DNA from: Chalara sp. BL73
Lineage: Eukaryota > Ascomycota > Leotiomycetes > Helotiales
Assembly (NCBI GenBank): GCA_918026815.1
Contig: CAKJVC010000147.1
Coordinates: forward strand, 1 to 64,000
Length of the DNA stretch: 64,000 bases
Direction of reading: 5' to 3'
Below are positions 42,645 to 55,703 of the stretch, in pieces. The notes beneath the pieces are model-generated. The model was given only the letters and a program-made list of their open reading frames with translations, had not been told where the DNA came from and searched no databases. The stretch's first letter is position 1; the number at the start of each line of letters is the position of its first letter. The position numbers and the translations under genes were made by a program.

Positions 42645-45600
42645 CTTTCCATTGATGTGCTTCCTGTTCCCAACGCCTGCAGAAATTGGCGCAACGAGCA
42701 GAGTCAGCAAACAGCCTCGCCGTGGTACTATCTCTTGGTCAACCAGTCGAGATTCGCCATCAATGCAGAAGAGGCAGAAATAAGTTTAACGGTCGTAGGG
42801 TTAAGGGTCCAGCGAGCACCGTCCTGGCGAGGAAAAACCTTGCGTGTTTTCTTATGCTGGACGTCGTTTGCGCTCCACTTGCATGAATTCAAATAGGGTT
42901 TCGGTGGGGTGGCGCTGTCAAGCTAGAAGGATGCTAGAAGTTGTGCGTGTTAAAATGAATGACTGGGCGTGATGATTGCGACTATTCGAAAGAGTGTTGG
43001 CCCTGCCGTGGTATTTTGGGGGGTGTGTGTGTGTGTTCCGAGTTTGTGAGAGCGTTTTGTATGGAGGAGGGAGTAGATGATGCAGCAGCACAACAGCAGG
43101 TTGGTTGTTGGCTCCTGAACTGGAGTGGACTGGATTGGACTGCTTCCTCCATCCCAAGCCACAAATGCCGGGGGGCATTCAAGTCAGACTCTCTTCTTAG
43201 TGGGGCTTAAGCATTGACGGTACCCGTTCACCAGCCAGAACTGCTGTCGGAGCCACGATAAACTCTATACTGTAAAATTCAACGGGAGACTTGCATGCTG
43301 CACGTTACAAACACGTTTTGTGTGTTTTACTCTGATGATATTATCTGGCATCAAATCAAATCTTGAGTGAGCTACACCTTCAACAACACAATTCACTACT
43401 ACTATACAATACCACTCACTCACTCACTCGCTGGTAAGGATGGGATAATCGGGCATGCAAATCCGTCCAATGCCGTATGGAATAAACTGCACACAAGTTC
43501 CTTATTTTGTGGGGTGGGAAGAATAGAAGTTTGGGTGATCGACAGTTTGCGAGGTCAATTGAAGGGAGCTCAGCAGCCAATTTTTGCCTCCCCAATGGAA
43601 GCTCGGCTCTCTCTCTTTTAGGGAGCTTGATTAAGCATGAACCTTCAATGGGGGCTACCTGCATCAAGATATGAAATACGCAACTGGATATACATCAGAC
43701 GAAAGCTCGAGGTCCGAATTGCTCGCTGACACGTAGATATCGCAGGAGATATTTATATACCCATCCCCATGTCACTTCTGCACACGCGGTAATGTGCTGA
43801 AGCGCCACCAAGGTCCCTCGCATGGGCAGTCATGGCGAAGGACATACGAGTCAGCCAATTTTTGAGTTGCTCTCGCGGTACAATAATTTTCACCATATTT
43901 CCCATAGTATTGGAATACGTATCTGCATACAGTAAATGGGGGGGGCAGCTCATGCCATATCACCCTACCAGGTGGCGATAATTTGGGTTTTTTTTGGGGT
44001 CGGCGAAGAGCGTTAAGTAGCAGGCCCCCCCCAACCACCAGCCACATCACGTTGGATGATTTGGAACCCATGTCTATCTCCCATGACCCAGCCTGCTGTG
44101 GCAAATAAAATCGTTGATCCTGCCCCATTGTGCACACCTACTGCGTGATACTCGTAAATGACTGATGGAAAAAGCTCCCCCCCCCCAGTGTGGTAGTGGT
44201 GGTGGAGGAAGGAAGCTCGACAGCCCGCGCCCGCGATTGCAGCGCGCGTGGCTGGTACTGCTTCAAGTTCTTTGGTGGTGTCTCGAAGCATGACGATGAC
44301 GCCTCCTGCGAAGAGGTCAAGGCATACCGTCAAAATCAAGGTTGTGATGAGATGGGGACGGTGATCGACGACTTGCCCTAATTTAGAGTCTCGCAGAAGA
44401 CAGCCGTTTGAACCGCTGCCAGGGCCCAGAACAGATCACCCTATGAAAATACCACCCTACCACCACCCAACGGAGAAAAAAGTAAAAACAGATTAATCCA
44501 ATTCTGGGCGACATCATGCACTTCCACCTTTGCCAGAAATGTGTTTCAGGAGGGGATGAACAGCCATGATTGGTTGGAGGGGGGAGGGGGTGATACGAAG
44601 TAAGTTAATTACTTAACGGTCCCTGTATATAGGGATATGGATAGGGATAGTGGTGACAAGTAAGTAGGGGTCTCTCCCTCTCTCGGGTTCGCAGTGATGG
44701 TTGAGGGGGGTCAGGGGGTGCAGAGGGGGGGGAAAGAGAGGCCATTTCCGTCGTTTTTATCTTCCGCATCTTCCAGCCCGATCACTAAAACAGCCATAAC
44801 TTGAATCGGGAGTGGCCGCAAAATCGAAAAGAAAAAAAAAAGAAGAAATGATCGGATGACCCGAGGATCCCATCTTCCCCCCATCCTCCCAAAACCTAAC
44901 CTGCCAAGATTTGGGCTTCATGATCGCTGATAGGTCTGTTGATCATCGTCCTGGTCCAACGTAAGCACACAAACACCCCAATCAAAGTTCAATATTTCAA
45001 TATTCAATGTCAGGGCACCAAACTGCCTTTCCCCCCCCTCCCCCAGAAACCTGCCGTACGGGACTTTGCCTGTGCCGAACGAAGCCTTGAAGACTTGGCT
45101 GAACGAATCAGCTACATCACCACCATCATCATCGCTTGTGGGCGATGTGGATATCTAGAAAGGCCGAGCTGAACATCGCGTTTTAAGATATATCATTTCG
45201 TGGGAAATGATATCAAAGCCATCGCGAGCACCTGGGCTTCACGAACCAGAAAAAGGCGAAGAAAAAAAAGCCCATCCAACAATCTCATATGCCCCAAAAC
45301 CTGCCTCGAAACAGTTGATTGGCAGCTTTCTCATAGGATAATCTCCAGAACATAAATGCGCAGCCCGTGAAAGAGCACGAGCTCGAAACCAATCCAACGA
45401 TCTCAAATCTCATAAAATCAGTATGAAAAAAAAAAAATTGAAAAAAACCCCCCAATCCCGTTGCGTTTTTTCTACGTGGAAAAAGCCATAAGACCAAGCT
45501 TGAGATTGGCGCAAATAGCTGGCTACCAGGGGAGGAACATAGATAGATCCATCATGCCCTCTCACATCTCATAATATCCGCGCCGACGAATCGCTCATGC

Positions 45601-45957
45601 ACGAAATTGCGGCGGGCCTGGGGGTCCCGGTTTCCGATATCTGAGATGAGACAATCGTATCTTTTCAGGTACCAAAAAAGCCCTCCCCGAGCTGATGATC
45701 CCGTAGACTATGCCAAAGCCGGCGTTTCGTGTTACCTCGATACGCATCGCCTTTCTTGATGCACATGACCTCTTTCCGAGAGAGAAAATGATATGGGATG
45801 CGAGGATTCTTGTTTCTCAAATCTCGAAGATGCTACTGTTCTGCCGGGAACGAGGAAGCTGTAAGAAAGACAACCTGTATTCGTTGCCAAAAACGCGCAA
45901 GCCACCTCCATCTCTACCGAGTTCAATACCTTCTACTATCCTTTTCTTATTCCGTGC
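42645..45957. other. 3.3-kb gene-free region rich in G and C mononucleotide tracts
   Basis: Upstream of the disordered-protein gene and downstream of the ABC transporter. Runs of eight or more identical G or C occur at 43938-43945, 44177-44186, 44725-44732 and about 45031-45038, with many further GGGGG blocks at 44575-44735. Several read as AGGGG stress-response-type motifs. No supported ORF. Confidence 0.6.
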
Positions 45958-48900
45958 TCATACCCCATTCCCAACCTCCCTCGTATACCCATCATAAAGC
46001 CTCTTGAACGCGCCATTCCTCTCCAACAACTCCCCGGGACGTCCCTGCTCCACCAAAACCCCCTGATCCAGAACCACTATGCGATCGAAATCCATAATCG
46101 TCTCCAACCGGTGCGCGACAGCGATGACCGTGCGATCCTTGAACGTCTCCCTGATAATCTTCTGCATCGTGCGATCCGTCTTAATATCCACGCTGCAACA
46201 CAGCATCAGCATCATCATTCTATCGCTATGATGAACAGGGGGGAAGAAGGAAGAGGGAGAGAAACGTACTTGCTGGTGAACTCGTCGAGTATCAGCACCT
46301 TGCTCGGATTCAGCATAGCTCTAGCAAGGCAGAAGAGCTGGCGCTCGCCGTGGCTGAATGAGGAATCCGCATCGAACACCGTATCCAGACCTCCGAGAGC
46401 AAGGATCTTGTTCCAGAGCCCGACTTTGGTGAGGACGGCTTCGAGGGGTGCGTCTGCTTCCGAGGCGGACACTGCAGTGGCGAGGTTGTCCCTGATGCTG
46501 CCGTGGAGGAAGAAGGATTCTTGGGAGAGGGCGTTGAGGCTTGCGCGGACTTGGTTGACGGGGATGCTAGAGATGTCAAGCCCATCGATCAGGACCTGGC
46601 CGGAAGTGACCTCCATGAGTCGAAGTAGGACGCTGAGAAGTGAGCTTTTGCCGCTAGGACGGGTTAGTCGATTTTAGTAGGATGGAAGGGAGGATATATA
46701 CCTTCCGCTCCGGCCACATATCCCGATGTGCTCACCAGCAGCAATCGATATGCTGATATCACGAAGCACTGCAGCAGATCCCGGGCCGTGACTTGCAGAG
46801 AGATTCATGATATTGATTCGACCAGAATGCAGCCAATTCTCAGGAGCTTTCCCAGGATTTATGGAATCCTCAGAGGGCGTGTCTTGCGAGAATGATTTGA
46901 TCCTAGAAATAGATCCGATAGATGTCTCTAGTAAAGTCCAGAACATTACAAGATGATTGAGGGCAAGGCTGAGGGCCATCTAGGTACTTTGTATTAGAGG
47001 ATCCATAGAGAGGTTAACGATGGTAATGATACTTACAACATTGACAAATGCAAGACCCAAGAGACCAGGATTGATAGAACCTCTCATTTCGACAGCCGCG
47101 ATCGCCAAGATGACAGCAAGAACAGCAACCACGAGTTCAAGCACCATGGTTAGCCATCGTTGGATTGTGGCTAGGAGGAAGAATGGGCGCTGGGAGGCAT
47201 CAAGCAAGACGTGATTTTGGCGCGCAAATTCTTCTTCCCACCCAAACCCACGGATGGTTGCAAGGCCAGCCAAGCTCTCGATGAAATGAGTGTACAACGG
47301 TGATTTCGTCTCCAAATCGAGGAATCGGATCTGCCTTGAGGTGCGGAGATAGAATTTCTGGATCATCCAGAAGGCAACCAGCATGAATGGGAACACGGGG
47401 AGAATGTACGCCGACACTATGGCAATGAGAACGAGCTTATAAAGGCAATTGTAAATATCTGTTCTGGTTAGTGCTTCTCTGACACGATCTGGAGCTTACT
47501 AGTTACATTCAACAAGGTCGATCAACGCGAATGGAAGCTCGTTGTCGACAAGCATGAGATCTTGACTAAAACGGTTGGTAATAAGACCAGTATCTGTATT
47601 GCTAAAGAAAGCCATCGTTGCTCTATGTTTGATAATTAGCTTGAATGTTAATCACATCATGCAACTCCGTATGCCTTACCTCATCAAGGCACTGAGTTGA
47701 ATGTTGTGTAACTTGATTGAGGATTCAGATAGTGGATATATGACGACATGCCTGCGAGATCAATATAAGCACAAGTTTTCCGCAAGGGGTTACTCAAATA
47801 CCATATCCAAAGAGCTGTGAGAGAAATTTCCCCGATGAAGAACACACTGTAAATTCCAAGGTAGTATCTAATTTTGCCTTTGTCGCTATCATTTGCCCAG
47901 GCATTCAACCAGAGACCTACGCCACCAAGGTTAGCAAAACATAGTCCTTGATATTTGAACTATCAAGTGGTGCGTACTCTGAGCAGGAGTAAATCCCATA
48001 CAAATTGCACCAAGAAAGGCGAAAAGTAGCGCATGTTTCAAGCCCATCGTCCTCAGGTAATATTTGTAGATTTTAGAGTCACCCGTTTGCCTAGTAGAGT
48101 CAGGTGCCACAAGGTCAACATCAGTAAGGGGTGGGTGGAAGGTCGGCACGAAGTCTTCAGACTGGTGTTTTGGATTGACTTTCTCAGAAGGTCCACGTCC
48201 GGAGGATGTGGCAATATCACGCGTGGATATCAGCTCCACCGGAAATCCCGAATAGCTTCCCTGGTATAGGACATCTCGGTCTCCTCCTAGAAGGACTACC
48301 ATGTCCACTGTGGGAAGGAGATGTACGGCATGGGTAACTAGAATGATTGTCTGCGATTCTCTTCTTAGAATTCCGTTGCTCCCAAGTAGACTTTGGAAAA
48401 TGTTTGCTTCTGTGACAGGGTCGAGCCCACTGAAGATATCATCAAGAAGTACAATGGGCTTCCGAGAGTATACGGCCCTTGCTAGTGCCTAAAGTTCGTC
48501 AGCAGAATATTTATTTGTGGCCAGGCTCAGTGACACCTACAATGCGCTGTTTCTGACCGCCACTCAAAGTCATCCCTTTAGAACCAACCAGAGTTCGATC
48601 TCCTGATGGGTATCCAGAGAGGTCTTCAACCAGAGCACAAGCTCTCACTACTTCTCCATACCACGCACCGTCAAACGGAGATGTGCCCAGTATATTTTGT
48701 TGAATCGACTTGTTGATAAGCCATGGCGTTTGAGCGCAGAACGCCGTCGAATTAGGTGAAACGACACTCACGAATCCTTTATGGGTGATGGTTTCTCCTA
48801 GCAGGGCCTGCATCAAGGTTGACTTTCCGCTTCCGACCCTGTAGTAATAATTAGCAACCATAGTTACTACAAGAATTCAACTCACGGTCCAATAATAGTA

Positions 48901-50955
48901 GTGAAACTGCCCCGAGGAATCTCTAAGCTGAGTCCTTGCAGAATCACTTGTTCTGAGGTCCAACCTATGCTCAAATCTTTCATATTGATGACTATGTCAT
49001 ATGACACCAGATTATGAAGCTCGTAATCATTGGTAGACTCGGAAGCTATGGAGCCTACATTTCCAACCAAACGATTATCCCTTTTGGTCTCTGCGAGGAG
49101 GAAAGTCTCAACTCGATGGATACATGCAAAAGCACTGGCGATTCGAGGCATTTGCCTGAGGAGAATCTCCAATCGCTCCATAAAGATGTTAAGGATGGCC
49201 AGAGAAGTGAATAGAATAGTAATGTTAAGACCTCCAGAGGTTGAGGATCTGAGAAGTGTGACAATCCCAAAACACGTGTATGTTACCCATCTTGTTCCAC
49301 TCAAGCTCAATGTTTGTAACACAGTGAAGACTGCAATAAAAATACGAGATGTCTTCGCTCGCTGCACTTCGTCATGTCTCAGTCTGGCGATTTTTGAAGT
49401 CACATTTTCCACCAGGCCGAGGATCTTGACACCTTTCATAGCCGAGATCACCGAAGCAGTAAAGCCAACCCTTTTTTCAGTCGCTTCTAACCAAAGACTC
49501 TGTGCCCGCATGTACGGTGTAGATACTATACCATTAAAGGATGACAACGTCAAAGAGAATAGGAGAGGGGCCAAAAACCTAAAAATGTTAGTATTATTGG
49601 ACTAGAACTAAAAGCATGCTTGTCTCACGCCAAACCCAACTGCCTGTATAGAAGCCCTAAGGCTATGGTGGCCATTACTGCATTTGAAGCAACCTCGTGC
49701 ACAAGTCCAAATCCTCTTACTATGTGCTCAACGTCTGCACTCATTAGTGTCAAGCTTTCTCCACTTGCAGCCGCTTTAAGGTCAAGACGTAAGGATTGGT
49801 CGTATATGATACTGACTAGACAACCTCGAAGCATTGTCATAAATCTGTCCAATTGGTGTGTGTAAAAGGCATTGCAAACGGACCTGCCGACGTAGACAAC
49901 AGCATATCCAGCAACGATTAAGTAGCCAAGCTCCTTATTATCATCTGAAGATATGAAGTTAAGGAGAGCTGTCACTAGGAACGGTTGCGCGAAAGTGAGC
50001 AGCATTACGAGTATATTGGGAATTACAGGTGCGAGGAACAGCCTTTGCAAGCAGATTAGAGTAGTCTTTCCCAACCGATGACTTGAGGCATTCGACATCG
50101 TCCAAGTTCGCTTGAATCTGGTGAGGGTTGCGTCCGAGGATAATTCCGAGTCCATGTGAAATAAATCGTTCAGTGTGAGGACTTTGCGATATCCTATCAA
50201 TAGTCAGGCTGAAATTAGAAGAATGGGTCGTATTATGGAGAGAGGGTGACCTTGCAAAAACAAAGAATTCAACCACCAAAAAACGCTTCGGTTGAATATC
50301 CCACTAATTTCCTGAGGTGGACGATTCGAATCAAGTGTAGATAGATAGAGCTTTTTGCTCTGCGCTTCCAAAAGCAATAAGCTTGCCTTGATTGCCATGT
50401 CCGCTGCAGAAAGAGCTGCAATCAACGTGTCGAACTTCAACTTAACCAAAGTTCGCATTCGAACAAAATCTAGCCCCAAGGAGAACAGAAGATACAAATT
50501 GAGTAACGAACTGGGTCGAATTGAGCGGGCATGTTCAGATCTCGAGAGCACTACAATCGCAATAGCTTCTATCATTGAAATGCTGGCGGCTGCGATTGAA
50601 ACTTGTGTTTTAATGGGAGGGCGAATACTCCACAGCAATAGAAGGACAAAACGCAAAGCTAAGAGAACAGCTAGATGTTGCTACGGTGATTGCATTAGGT
50701 CTATTTGAATTGAGGGCATTACTTGAAACTCACTGATTTGGTTCTATAGAATGAATTATTCAGAACAACCTTACTTGCCTTCGCAAGACTGAGGAAGCGA
50801 ACAATGGATGCGATGATCATCAGCGACCCTGGGAGCAGGGCTAAAATGCTCTCTTCGAATACAAGAGTGAGATCAAGTCCATCGCGACATGATGGGGAGG
50901 TCTGCGGACCAAAGGTGTAATCCTCCAGGCATGGAGTGAAGTCTGTCCTATTCAT
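45958..50955 (-). CDS. ABCC-type full-length ABC transporter
   Basis: Thirteen exons: 50955-50734, 50680-50251, 50193-49629, 49578-48886, 48838-48541, 48488-47978, 47916-47802, 47751-47680, 47622-47507, 47458-47037, 46979-46702, 46653-46270 and 46192-45958. All phases agree; 1446 aa. Layout: N-terminal TMD0 (FEESILALLPGSLMIIASIV), TMD1, NBD1 with Walker A GPVGSGKST (about 637), signature LSGGQKQR and Walker B PIVLLDDIFSGLD, then TMD2 and NBD2 with Walker A GRSGSGKSS (about 1241), FSHGERQLFCLARAML and Walker B VLILDEFTSNVD. NBD1 has Asp where catalytic Glu is usual, a common ABCC asymmetry. Members export drugs, conjugates or toxins across plasma or vacuolar membranes; substrate unknown. WD40 and Zn2Cys6 genes lie upstream on the same strand. 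Confidence 0.95.
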
Positions 50956-51894
50956 GGTCGCAACATCAAACTTGCCGTAGATAAGATCTAAGTTGGTGGG
51001 ACTTCTATAATGGTGTCTGGCAATGGCAATCTTTTGCCAGTCGTGGGATTACAATCCAGAGTGGAAGCCATGATTGATATAAAGAAGCTCTAGAGGACGC
51101 GGTGAGAACAATTACGGAATAGACTGTGGATGAACTCCGTAGGCAGTGGATCTGATAAGATGACTCATCGATCAGATAAGATTAGATCGATCAAAAAAGG
51201 AAGGAGGACCAGGGTCCCGTAAGCCGCTTAAGCTACCATCCACGATTCCCTCCAGTGATGTGGTTGAGTTCGTAGGCCGGAATTTCCGGTTCTTGCGCTT
51301 GCATTGAACGGTCAGACCACTGGGCAAACAAGAGTGAGAAGAGGCAGGCCCACAGTGCCGCACGAGCACTCCAAAGGTACCAGTCAAATTGTCATCGCTC
51401 ACAATTGCGCACTACAACGTTGTATATGCGTGATCTCCAGTTATGGGAATGTTGGATATTCAAGTGATTGTTCGCTCATGTTCTATAGCAGGGAGATTAT
51501 CTCATGCGTCACAAATTTTGATCAGGACTACGTACTCGCTAACACCAAACACTGGAAGTTACCTTGTAAACAATATGTGCACTCACGAAATGCTATCTAT
51601 CCGTATAACAGGTTTACCGCCCTTCGGCCTACCTCAGCCCCTCTGTGAATGGACCTGAATCTTGACACACCCAAAAGATCAATAATCACTCCTTGAATGC
51701 CATTTGGGTAATTTTTTAAGGTTTATAGTACTATTATATAGAGCTGGTATTGGAAACTTTTACAGTATCACAAGGACTTGTCATTCTTCCAGTAATCAAG
51801 AGTATATAGTCCTGAGATGTTGTCCACTGACAACATGATATACTTCGCAATTTATTAGCACTCGTTAAATTAAAGAGAAAAAGAACACAAAATA
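50956..51894. other. intergenic, upstream of the ABC transporter
   Basis: 0.94 kb; presumed transporter promoter plus the 3' flank of the WD40 gene. ORFs here (for example 51304-51648) lack family features. Confidence 0.5.
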
Positions 51895-53269
51895 TTAGCC
51901 GACGATCGAAGAGACATCCCAAATCTCCAGCGTTGGCTTTCCCTTTTTCATCAATATCGAAACAATTTTTCCAACACCCTCCAAAGTGGCAATTGACCAA
52001 ACTTTAACAACCGGCATTCCCAGTTCCAAAACGCCAACCTCATTTCCATCGATTCGACAAGCCTTCATCCTATGTTCAAGCCCACAGACATTCTCTTCTC
52101 CTCCACCGTCTTTACCAGCACTGGGTATCCAAGGGCCTAACAGGCATCTAGGAGTTACAGCATGATCGTATAGCCTTATGCCTCGTTCGAAGGTGTATAG
52201 TTCCTTTGAGGCAGATACTAACCAGGCTTTTGCGAAACCGTCTGTTCCCGTGCTGATAAGGCGATTTTGATATACCAGAAGACCGTTGATTACATTTTCA
52301 TGCGCCTCAATTGCGGCTATTTCGGTTCTAAGTCCGTTAATATCTGCATCTGTTTGAGCAGAATGACAGATCTCTCTCAAGCTGCCTTTATTCAGAACAA
52401 CGAGGCTTACCCATCTTCAAGCTTCAGAACTTTTATTACACCATTTCTCCTCCCCACAACAACTACTCCTTCGCCAACGGTGAAAGAGTACACTTCTCCA
52501 TCTTGTTTTGCTTTCCATACCTGCTTTCCACTACTCAAGTCCCAAGCAGAGATTGTACCTTCCCAAGCTGCAGAAACGAACCTACTTCCACTGTCGTAGG
52601 ATTGCATGCGGAATACAGTCTTGCAATGGCCCCCGAGAAATTCTTGTGTGTAGAAGTCTGAGCCAATGATCCACCTTCTAATTGTGCCATCTACTGCGGC
52701 AGCTAGAACAGATGGTGGATTAGAACTAAGTGATATGACGAGAAGTGAATTTATTTTGGAAGGATCAAAATTGGATGGGCGTATGGTGTGAAGGTTGGTA
52801 CTGTATGCTGATCAGCTTTCTGCTTGACATGATGTTTGAGGTCCAGTTTTGAGAAATCACCCATTTACTAGATCGCCGGAGAAGCAAAGATAGCTTGCAT
52901 TAATAAAATTCTGCAGTACAAAACCTTGCGCCTATCTTGGAAAGCGATATATCTAAGGCAGCAAAACAACAGATACAAAGATATCCAAAAGAAGACGACG
53001 GTGTCTCACCCTTCAAGAATATGCCAGGCTCTTAGCGCTCCATCCGCACTCCCAACGATTACTTTATCGTCGACAATAGCATGTGCCAAAACGACCTCGC
53101 CACACGGATCTCGAAGGCTAAGCTTATGTGATCCATCCATCAACGAATAGACATGAACGGAAGTATCGCTTAATGCCACCGAGGCATAAGCATCACTCCA
53201 TGCTAGACGCCTCACGGCAACGGTTCTATCATTAATGCAAGGGATCGGACTGGAAGTCAAAATCCTCAT
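51895..53269 (-). CDS. WD40-repeat protein (one probable frameshift)
   Basis: Exon 1 is 53269-53010, the intron 53009-52801, and the second exon 52800-51895. Several WD40 blades are recognisable: VRRLAWSDAYASVALSDTSV, KVIVGSADGALRAWHIL, VLAAAVDGTIRRWIIG, RFVSAAWEGTISAWDLSSGK, VVVVGRRNGVIKVLKLEDG, INGLLVYQNRLISTGTDGFA and the late VVKVWSIATLEGVGKI. WD40 propellers are protein-interaction scaffolds; no other domain is visible and no function can be assigned. After LEDG the frame stops at TAA 52410-52408. One missing G in the run at 52412-52410 restores continuity (VSLVVLNKGSLREICHSAQT), giving 388 aa. A 29-nt intron could also bridge the gap but would be far too short. Confidence 0.72.
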
Positions 53270-53837
53270 CGTTCTCTGGGGCAGTCAGAGGAGTCAGCCT
53301 TCCAAGACCTGTTGAATGTTTAACAGTTGAATGGGATAGCTCCTAACGAACCGGCTGTTTCTGAAATATTTAGCAGATTACCATTTTAACAGTCATCACA
53401 TTCGGGAAGCGAAAATGCAGTCATGAGATGTGTTGGATTGTGAGGTACGCATTCTTGGCCTGTTGGTGAATGTGTGGCTCACCGCCAATAAAATGGAACC
53501 GGTAGGGGTAATGGGAGGTTTATGTATTTACGTGCAAGTGGGCCAACAAAACAACATGATTGTTGAAAATTGGACTGCTGGGTCGAAGTGTTAGAAAGGG
53601 CAACTGTTTTGACATTATCCTTCATGAGGAGAGCCAATACTTCCAAGAGCCTGCTGCCACCATATATGCGCATAGCCGTGTGTTTTGTCGCTCTTACTTT
53701 ACGCACACCAAAAGAAGTCTGGCCGTGTCATATTGGCCTCTTAATTGATATTTTGTGTCTAGTGTATGTATCTATGATGACTCTACCGGCTTCTTCCGTC
53801 CCTCTGTCCCAGTAATCATCACTTATATATTATTTTT
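53270..53837. other. intergenic between WD40 and Zn2Cys6 genes
   Basis: 0.57 kb. No gene supported; overlapping small ORFs on both strands look like chance. Confidence 0.5.
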
Positions 53838-55703
53838 CTAAGTCTCTATACCCACTGTCTTATATTGCTGTGCAATCATGTTGCAATAATCTATTTTAGG
53901 CTGGATAATCGATTTTGACTCTAGACTGTTTGATTTGTCATTATATAGACGTGTGTAGAGTGTCCTAGCAGCCTCAAACGGAAATGTGATGACTATACGT
54001 CCTACCATGCCGACCTTATCTTCGAAAAAGAACCCGACAAACTGGGATATCCAATCTGCAGCTTCGAGAGCCTGCATCGTCAATTCCGAGATTTGTGGTA
54101 CTGCAAAGGAAAATTTTGTCAGATTAATGTTACGTCCAAGGTCTTCAAGTTGATTGAGCATGTCAATCACAAGCATGCAAAGATATATCTGGGTGCCTTC
54201 GTAGAATGCTAGAATGGAGCCGATCTCCAGACTTGGAAATTCATAGGCAAAAGGGAAGACACAATGGGTGCCAATCTGTTGAGCGAGACGTGGCCTGTAG
54301 AGCTGGATGTTATTGTCTCCTCTGCGAAGGTTGTTTTCCCAGAGCTGAAGTTTTCTGCGTAGTTCTAGGGCTTCCTTTATCAAATCGATGAAAAATTTGT
54401 CTTTCAATATCATTTTTCTTCCATTATCGTGCTTAACCTGGTCGAATTTTTGCATAATAGGCGGGATTTTGAGACCTATATCGACAAGTGTCTGCATGTG
54501 GTTGCTGCTGCGAGGATCTGAAGCTCTCCAACTTGGATACATCCATCCATGGTCACTCAGGAATGACTTCTTACGATTAATAATTCCAACGCCAAGCTAT
54601 TGTTTATCGTTTAGCATAAGGTTCCCTCGATGCATAATTATTTGGCGGCGCATCCACTCACTTCCATTGCTCTGTACTCCCAGAAAACCATACGGCTTGG
54701 GCCTGAATCGAGGTTCTCAGCCCCACGTTGCTGTAAAAGGACTTGAAACCCCTTTAAATGTTGCAGCATCATAGGAAGAGATCTGTTATACGCATTCTGC
54801 ACATATTTTAGCGATTATCTTTTGTCTCATAAGGTTTGGTAAATTAACTTCAAATATGGCACATGAAAGGCATGTAAATAAGTATGTTTCTGCTTGACGC
54901 TCGCTAAGCGATGCCACTCCCTTTTTTAAGCCAGCACGAAGGCCACCGAGTGCCCGCAAGTAGTAGTTGAAGCTCACGGCAGGCACATTGACTGCTTTAC
55001 TATCGAGTTGGGCTATTGTGACGGCCAGAGCTAGTAAGGCATCGCGTAGCACGTCAATTCCGTCGTTTCTTGCAAGGCTGCATGCTTCAGTAACTGGCAC
55101 GACATTCAGTATTCAGTATACTCAGTTTGGTAGTCAGATGCGCCACAGGGTGTGCAACTTCTGCTCTAGGTATTTAGTATTCCACTTACTCCAAGCAGCA
55201 CATAGTTCCTCCCCTCGGCTAATAGCCTGACTGACCGTGGGCGGTTTTATACGAGGCAGAAATCGATCTTGGAGTGTCCCCAGAAAGAGGGCTGTATATT
55301 GAGCGGAGGACAGAGGACCTGCAGAAGGGAAGAGAAGTTGAGTGGGACTAGCCTGGTAGCCTGGTTTCTGCAGCCTAAATCCTGTATGTACTAGGGCTTT
55401 TCTCGACTTTGCTTGAGGCATAATTGCAGGGGTTTCTTGCAGTAATGTCTTTGTTTTTGGTAGCCCATCAAAATGTGAGAATTGAAGTTGACGATCGTAT
55501 CCGGTGCAGACTAACCCGGCAGCCTGGCAGCGCTCACATAATGGTTTCGTTCCGTCGCACTGGTAACTTGTAAGTTTGGGACGTTTACAAGCTTTTCGGA
55601 GCAATTGTTGGCGGCCTTCTTATAGACTAGCCCTTACTTTGACTTTTCGCTGCCGGCATATGTGGCATCTGATTGCGTATGGTCGGCCCCCAACCCGCAC
55701 CAT
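53838..55703 (-). CDS. Zn2Cys6 fungal transcription factor
   Basis: Five exons: 55703-55638, 55559-55190, 55093-54849, 54796-54662 and 54596-53838; 524 aa, all in phase. The zinc cluster at residues 13-40 is C-x2-C-x6-C-x6-C-x2-C-x6-C (CHICRQRKVK then CDGTKPLCERCQAAGLVC). The first intron falls directly before the third cysteine, so the DNA-binding domain exists only after splicing. The middle part (ALAVTIAQLDSKAV; LPMMLQHLKGFQVLLQQRG; MVFWEYRAMEL) resembles the fungal-specific effector region of C6 regulators. Such proteins bind CGG-type half sites in the nucleus. Position beside an ABC transporter makes it a candidate regulator of it (inference). The GTTAAT donor of the third intron is weak but fits phase. 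Confidence 0.88.

Noticed and set aside
47037..47622. Apparent stop between exons 9 and 10 of the ABC transporter
   Set aside because: Using the GTAACT donor at 47506 instead of the GTAAGC further on keeps the frame and matches family spacing.
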